DNA of 8,807 nucleotides, from positions 1 through 8,807 of the forward strand of contig JBOHSA010000218.1 of assembly GCA_050732995.1 (NCBI GenBank). Direction: 5' to 3'. Of the stretch, positions 5,689 to 8,807 are shown in pieces. The position numbers were made by a program, and so were the translations under genes. Within the stretch, counting starts at the first letter, position 1; each line of letters starts with the position of its first letter. Under the pieces are notes generated by a model. That model made no database searches. It was not told the DNA's origin and saw nothing but the letters and a program-made list of their open reading frames with translations. Source of the DNA: JBOHSA01 sp050732995 (GTDB taxonomy: Bacteria > Gemmatimonadota > Gemmatimonadetes > Gemmatimonadales > GWC2-71-9).

Positions 5689-7881
5689 ATGTTGTCCGCT
5701 TCGCGTGTGGCCGGGCTCTCCCTGGTCTTGTTCACGCTTGTTTCCCCGGCCGTCGTCGCCCAGGGGTGGATCGAGCCCGATCGACCGGTGGTACTGGTCC
5801 CACCCCGTGGAGGGGTGGAGCGGATCCGGAGCTCCGTTCAGGTATCCGTGCTCGGCCGCGTGGCCCGCGTCACCGTGGAAGAGTGGTTTCGCAATACGGG
5901 ACCCGTCATGGACGAGGGACACTACCTCTATCCCCTCCCGGGCGAGGCGGTGTTCAGCAACTTCTCGCTGTGGCAGGGGGATCAAGAGCTGCGGGGGGAG
6001 ACGATGGACGCCGCGCAGGCGCGCGCGATTTACGAGAGCATCGTGCGGCAAAAGCGCGACCCGGCGCTGATCGAGCTGGCCGGCCATGGGCTGCTCCGGG
6101 CGCGCGTCTTCCCGATCAATGCCGGCGAGACCCGCAAGATCACACTGCGCTACACCCAGGTCCTCGACCGCGCCGGCGATGCGTGGCGCTTCCGCTACCC
6201 CGGCGCCCGCGGGGGCGGATCGGCTGCCCCCGCGGCCACGAGCTTCCGCCTGCAGGTCGACAGCGCCGCGCGCTTCGGCGACCCCTATTCGCCGACGCAC
6301 CGGTTGACTACGCGTCGGGACGGCGGGCGACTCGAAGTGGGGCTGGCCGATTCGGCGGGGCGCGGCGACGTGGAGCTGCTGCTCCCGCTCGCGCGCGGGC
6401 TCGTCGGAATGTCGTTGCTTACCCACCGTCCTCCGGGCGAGGACGGCTTTTTCATGTTGCTCCTCGCGCCCGGCGCGGCGGCCAGGACGGAGGCCGTGCG
6501 GCGTGATGTGGCGCTGGTGATCGACGTTTCCGGCTCGATGTCGGGTGAGAAGCTCGATCAGGCCAAGACCGCGCTGGCCCAGCTCATCGGCACGCTGCGC
6601 GAGGGCGACCGCTTTCGGGTCGTGGCCTTCGCCAACGGGGTGCGCCGCTTCGACGCCGGCTGGACTCCGGCGACCGCCGGCGACCGCCAGCGCGCCCAGG
6701 AATGGGTGCGCGCGCTCGGCACCGATGGGGGCACGAACATCGCCGGTGCCCTGGGCGAGGCCCTCGCGAGTCCGCCCGCCGACGGCGCGCTGGGTGTGGT
6801 CGTCTTTTTGACCGACGGGATGCCGACGGCCGGCGAGACCGATCCGGAGCGGATCGCGCGGGCGGCCGAGCAGGGCCGCGGCCGGTTCCGGGTGTTCGCC
6901 TTCGGGATCGGCTACGACGTGAATACGTATCTGCTCGACCGGCTCACCGAGCGGGCGCGGGGTACCACCGAGTACATTCAGCCGGGCGGGGACATCGAGC
7001 GGGCGGTGGGTTCGCTGGCCTCCAAGATCGCGAGCCCCGTGCTCACCGATCTGGCGCTGTCCGCCGACCACGGCCTCGAGGTGTACGATGTGCAGCCGGG
7101 GAGCCTCCCCGACTTATTCGCGGGCGACGAGCTTGTCGTGTTCGGTAGATATCGGGCGGCAGGCAGCGGGGAACGGGCCGTGACGGTGCGGGGGCGGAGG
7201 AATGGTGCGGAGGAGCGGTTCAGAACCACGGCCCCTGCGACCGGCGACTCCCCGGGGAATGACTACATTCCGGCGCTCTGGGCGGCGCGGAAGGCGGGAG
7301 CGCTGTCGCGGGAGATTCGCCTGCACGGGCAGAACCGCGAGCTGATGGACGCGTTGAAGGAGCTGGCCCTGCGCTACGGGATCCTCACGGAGTACACCTC
7401 GTATCTCGTGCAAGAGCCGACGGCCGTGGCCCGGAGCCGCGAGGAACAACGGATACTGGCCCGGGGGGCGGGGGCGCCCATTCAGCAAACCGGGGCGGAT
7501 GCCGTGGCGCAGTCGGTCCGCGAGAACGAGCTCTCCCGGACGGCCGTCCTCGATGGCGCGGCGACCCGCCGGGACCTGGACGCGGGCCTGGGCGCGGTGC
7601 ACGGCCCCGTCACGCAACGGGTGGGCGGCCGGCTGTTCGTGTGGCGCGACAGCACCTGGACGGATCTGCGTCACGCCGAATCACACCGGGTCGTGACGGT
7701 CGCGCCGTTCAGTGCGGCGTACTTCGCCCTGCTCCGGGCTCTGCCCGAGCTCGTAAAGCCGGCCGCGCTCGAGCCCGCGGTGCTCGTAGCCGGCCGGACG
7801 GTCAGCGTCAAGATTGAATCGGCCGGCCGGGACCACTGGGCGGCGGGAGAACTCGAGCAGCTGGTGCGGGAGTTCCGGTGA
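5689..7881 (+). CDS. Secreted VIT + von Willebrand factor A domain protein
   Basis: A 730-aa exported protein, probably mediating metal-dependent protein-protein adhesion or complex assembly in the periplasm or on the surface. A signal peptide (1-24, LVSPAVVA before Gln25) is followed by a VIT domain (about 35-155: VEEWFRNTGP, HYLYPLPGEAVF, ARAIYESIVRQKRDPALIE, TRKITLRYTQVL). A vWA domain (about 274-455) has a complete MIDAS: D279-x-S281-x-S283 (DVSGSMSG), T349 (GGTN) and D376 (LTDGMPT). The remaining C-terminal part contains ALRYGILTEYTSYLVQEP, typical of bacterial VIT/vWA proteins, and a terminal beta-rich region (FVWRDSTWTDL). There is no C-terminal TM helix or LPXTG sorting signal, so it is not a sortase substrate. 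ATG 5689 is preferred to ATG 5680 because AGGA (5677-5680) is 8 nt upstream of it and overlaps the earlier ATG. The leader (about 5639-5676) is pyrimidine-rich. Partner proteins are unknown; the ECF sigma gene follows after 105 nt. Confidence 0.92.
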   Translation: MLSASRVAGLSLVLFTLVSPAVVAQGWIEPDRPVVLVPPRGGVERIRSSVQVSVLGRVARVTVEEWFRNTGPVMDEGHYLYPLPGEAVFSNFSLWQGDQELRGETMDAAQARAIYESIVRQKRDPALIELAGHGLLRARVFPINAGETRKITLRYTQVLDRAGDAWRFRYPGARGGGSAAPAATSFRLQVDSAARFGDPYSPTHRLTTRRDGGRLEVGLADSAGRGDVELLLPLARGLVGMSLLTHRPPGEDGFFMLLLAPGAAARTEAVRRDVALVIDVSGSMSGEKLDQAKTALAQLIGTLREGDRFRVVAFANGVRRFDAGWTPATAGDRQRAQEWVRALGTDGGTNIAGALGEALASPPADGALGVVVFLTDGMPTAGETDPERIARAAEQGRGRFRVFAFGIGYDVNTYLLDRLTERARGTTEYIQPGGDIERAVGSLASKIASPVLTDLALSADHGLEVYDVQPGSLPDLFAGDELVVFGRYRAAGSGERAVTVRGRRNGAEERFRTTAPATGDSPGNDYIPALWAARKAGALSREIRLHGQNRELMDALKELALRYGILTEYTSYLVQEPTAVARSREEQRILARGAGAPIQQTGADAVAQSVRENELSRTAVLDGAATRRDLDAGLGAVHGPVTQRVGGRLFVWRDSTWTDLRHAESHRVVTVAPFSAAYFALLRALPELVKPAALEPAVLVAGRTVSVKIESAGRDHWAAGELEQLVREFR

Positions 7882-7887
7882 TCGGAC

Positions 7888-7983
7888 GAACGCGGAACGC
7901 GGAACGCGGAACAGATACGCGAGCTCCGGGTCGGAAGATGGAAGCGCTGTTCCGCGTTCCGACTTCCGCGTTCCGCGTTGACC
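7888..7983. repeat. Tandem heptamer repeats arranged as a large inverted repeat
   Basis: The left arm is GAACGCG three times in perfect tandem (7888-7908) followed by GAACAG (7909-7914). The right arm is the inverted heptamer series GTTCCGC, GTTCCGA, CTTCCGC, GTTCCGC, GTTGACC (7949-7983). Between them GGAAGAT (7933-7939) and GGAAGCG (7940-7946) keep the 7-nt step. Positions 7900-7914 and 7947-7961 are a perfect 15-bp inverted repeat around a 32-nt loop, extendable with bulges. The structure fills nearly the whole gap between the VIT/vWA stop and the sigma start. Confidence 0.8.
7908..7932 (+). promoter_or_regulatory. Candidate ECF-type promoter (GGAAC-N17-GTC) for the sigma/anti-sigma genes
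   Basis: GGAAC at 7908-7912 is followed by 17 nt and then GTC at 7930-7932, matching the general GGAAC / GTC layout of ECF sigma promoters. It lies about 55 nt before the sigma start codon, as expected for autoregulation. Two more GGAAC copies lie at 7894-7898 and 7901-7905 in 7-nt steps. As the motif is part of a tandem repeat, it may be coincidental. Confidence 0.35.
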
Positions 7984-7986
7984 CAA

Positions 7987-8490
7987 ATGGCCGATGACCT
8001 GGCGGACGTCTACCGTACCACCTACCGCGCGCTCGTGCGGTTCCTGTACCGCAAGGTCTGGGATGTCGAGCGCGCGGAGGACCTGGCCCAGGAAGCGTTC
8101 GCCCGGGCCCTGGTCCACAAACCCGAGAACGCGAGAGGGTGGCTGTTCGTGGTAGCGGCGAACCTGGCGCGGGACGAGGCGCGGAAGGCGGCCCGGGAGC
8201 GGCGGCATCTCACCCTATTGGAGAGTGAGCCGGCCACCGCCAGCCGGTCGCCGGACGACGAGCTCGACGAAGCCGCCGATCGCGCGCATGTGCGCACGGC
8301 GCTGGAGCGGCTCACGCCGCGCGACCGGGAAGTCCTGGTCTTGTGGGACTCGGGGCTCTCCTACGACGAGGTCGCAGCCCAGACCGGACTCGCTCGCGGG
8401 GCGGTCGGCACGACGCTCGCGCGCGCCCGCCGCCGCCTGGTGGAGGCCTACGAGGCCGGAAGGGAGGGAGAGAATGTCGCACGCGGATGA
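7987..8490 (+). CDS. ECF-type RNA polymerase sigma factor
   Basis: A 167-aa sigma-70 family member with only regions 2 and 4, directing RNA polymerase to an envelope- or stress-related regulon. Region 2 spans about residues 6-75 (YRTTYRALVRFLYRKV; ERAEDLAQEAFARAL; the promoter-melting/-10 segment ARGWLFVVAANLARDEARK). An acidic linker (79-98) leads to region 4, about 100-155, with a helix-turn-helix (LSYDEVAAQTGLARGAVGTTLARARRRL in two helices, roughly 124-151). ATG 7987 is chosen over an in-frame TTG at 7978 because the latter lies inside the repeat. No Shine-Dalgarno sequence precedes either, as the heptamer hairpin reaches within 3 nt of the ATG; translation may be leaderless, S1-dependent or structure-controlled. 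The anti-sigma gene overlaps its end, the usual arrangement for coupled, equimolar production. Confidence 0.92.
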   Translation: MADDLADVYRTTYRALVRFLYRKVWDVERAEDLAQEAFARALVHKPENARGWLFVVAANLARDEARKAARERRHLTLLESEPATASRSPDDELDEAADRAHVRTALERLTPRDREVLVLWDSGLSYDEVAAQTGLARGAVGTTLARARRRLVEAYEAGREGENVARG

Positions 8491-8807
8491 CGGGGTCCTG
8501 CACGCCTTGCTGGACGGCGAGCTGTCGGCGTTGGAGGTGGCGCGCCTGGAATCCCACCTCGCCGGCTGCGAGGCGTGCCGGGCGCGACTGGAGGAGGCGC
8601 GCACGATGATCGCCCGCGCGGGCCAGCTGCTCGCCCGCGCCGTGCCGCCCGGTCCCGAGCGGGCGGCGCCCCCCCTGCACCAGCTGCGTCACCCGCGGCT
8701 CGCCGAGCGGCTCCGGGCACCGCTCGCCTGGGCCGCGACCGCCGTGCTCGCGCTCGCGATCGGGTTGTATGCCAGCCAGGGAGCGTTCGTCGGGAGCGAT
8801 CGAAGCA
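8474..8807 (+). CDS. Zinc-finger (ZAS/zf-HC2) anti-sigma factor, 3' end beyond window
   Basis: The predicted cognate inhibitor of the upstream sigma factor. The first 111 residues are visible. The N-terminal anti-sigma domain has a ZAS zinc motif H28-x3-C32-x2-C35 (ESHLAGCEACRARL) after the typical LLDGELSALEVARLE helix; His10 is a candidate fourth ligand. A Pro/Arg-rich linker (57-82) leads to one TM helix (about 83-101, PLAWAATAVLALAIGLYAS), so the sigma-binding domain is cytoplasmic and the missing C-terminus should be periplasmic and signal-sensing. The ATG at 8474 has a strong purine-rich GGGAGGGAGAGA just upstream, inside the sigma gene, and overlaps that gene by 17 nt in another frame, which indicates translational coupling. 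Zinc or thiol redox sensing is possible through the CxxC but is not shown by sequence. Confidence 0.9.
   Translation, partial: MSHADDGVLHALLDGELSALEVARLESHLAGCEACRARLEEARTMIARAGQLLARAVPPGPERAAPPLHQLRHPRLAERLRAPLAWAATAVLALAIGLYASQGAFVGSDRS

Noticed and set aside
5590..7071. A 493-codon open frame antisense to the VIT/vWA gene.
   Set aside because: Its product is Arg/Gly/His/Pro-rich without recognisable domains, and the opposite strand encodes a complete signal peptide, VIT domain and MIDAS-bearing vWA domain. It is a by-product of GC-rich codon usage.
7888..7983. A CRISPR-like array.
   Set aside because: The units are 7 nt, tandem and without spacers, so this is not a CRISPR structure.

Overview
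The window is very GC-rich, densely coded bacterial chromosomal DNA. It carries a one-component Ser/Thr kinase with an extracytoplasmic C-terminal region, a lipid-anchored blue-copper protein, a secreted VIT/vWA protein and an ECF sigma/anti-sigma pair. This mix, with TTG and GTG starts and long antisense open frames caused by GC bias, suggests a soil or freshwater Gemmatimonadota-like (or Acidobacteriota-like) organism. That placement is an inference from gene style; no rRNA or other marker is present.

Layout from left to right. Positions 1-2346 (minus) hold a Hanks-type Ser/Thr kinase whose C-terminus lies beyond the left edge. Positions 2374-2404 hold a strong rho-independent terminator for the next gene. 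Positions 2452-2904 (minus) encode a plastocyanin-like cupredoxin lipoprotein. The divergent intergenic region 2905-3212 contains a perfect 18-bp CRP/FNR-type palindrome close to the cupredoxin start. Positions 3213-4328 (plus) encode an outer-membrane beta-barrel protein built from two homologous halves, followed by a terminator at 4358-4391. Positions 4420-5577 (plus) encode a rhodanese + metallo-beta-lactamase-fold fusion of the persulfide-dioxygenase-like type. Positions 5689-7881 (plus) encode a secreted VIT + vWA protein. Positions 7987-8490 (plus) encode an ECF sigma factor, overlapped by 17 nt by its zinc-finger (ZAS) anti-sigma factor at 8474-8807, which is cut off at the right edge.

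The sigma and anti-sigma genes are a translationally coupled cell-envelope signalling module. The gap before them is almost entirely a 7-nt periodic repeat that folds into a large hairpin and contains three in-phase GGAAC motifs, the canonical ECF -35 core; the last is 17 nt from a GTC. This may be the autoregulatory promoter, a mobile heptamer repeat, or both. A second, degenerate 7-nt periodic tract lies on the other side of the VIT/vWA gene. Most proteins in the window act at or outside the cytoplasmic membrane: kinase sensor region, cupredoxin, beta-barrel, VIT/vWA and anti-sigma.

I do not see a clearly new multi-gene system. The best leads are the repeat/promoter structure before the sigma gene, the CRP-like operator, the duplicated barrel, and the altered active-site residues of the sulfur-metabolism fusion protein.
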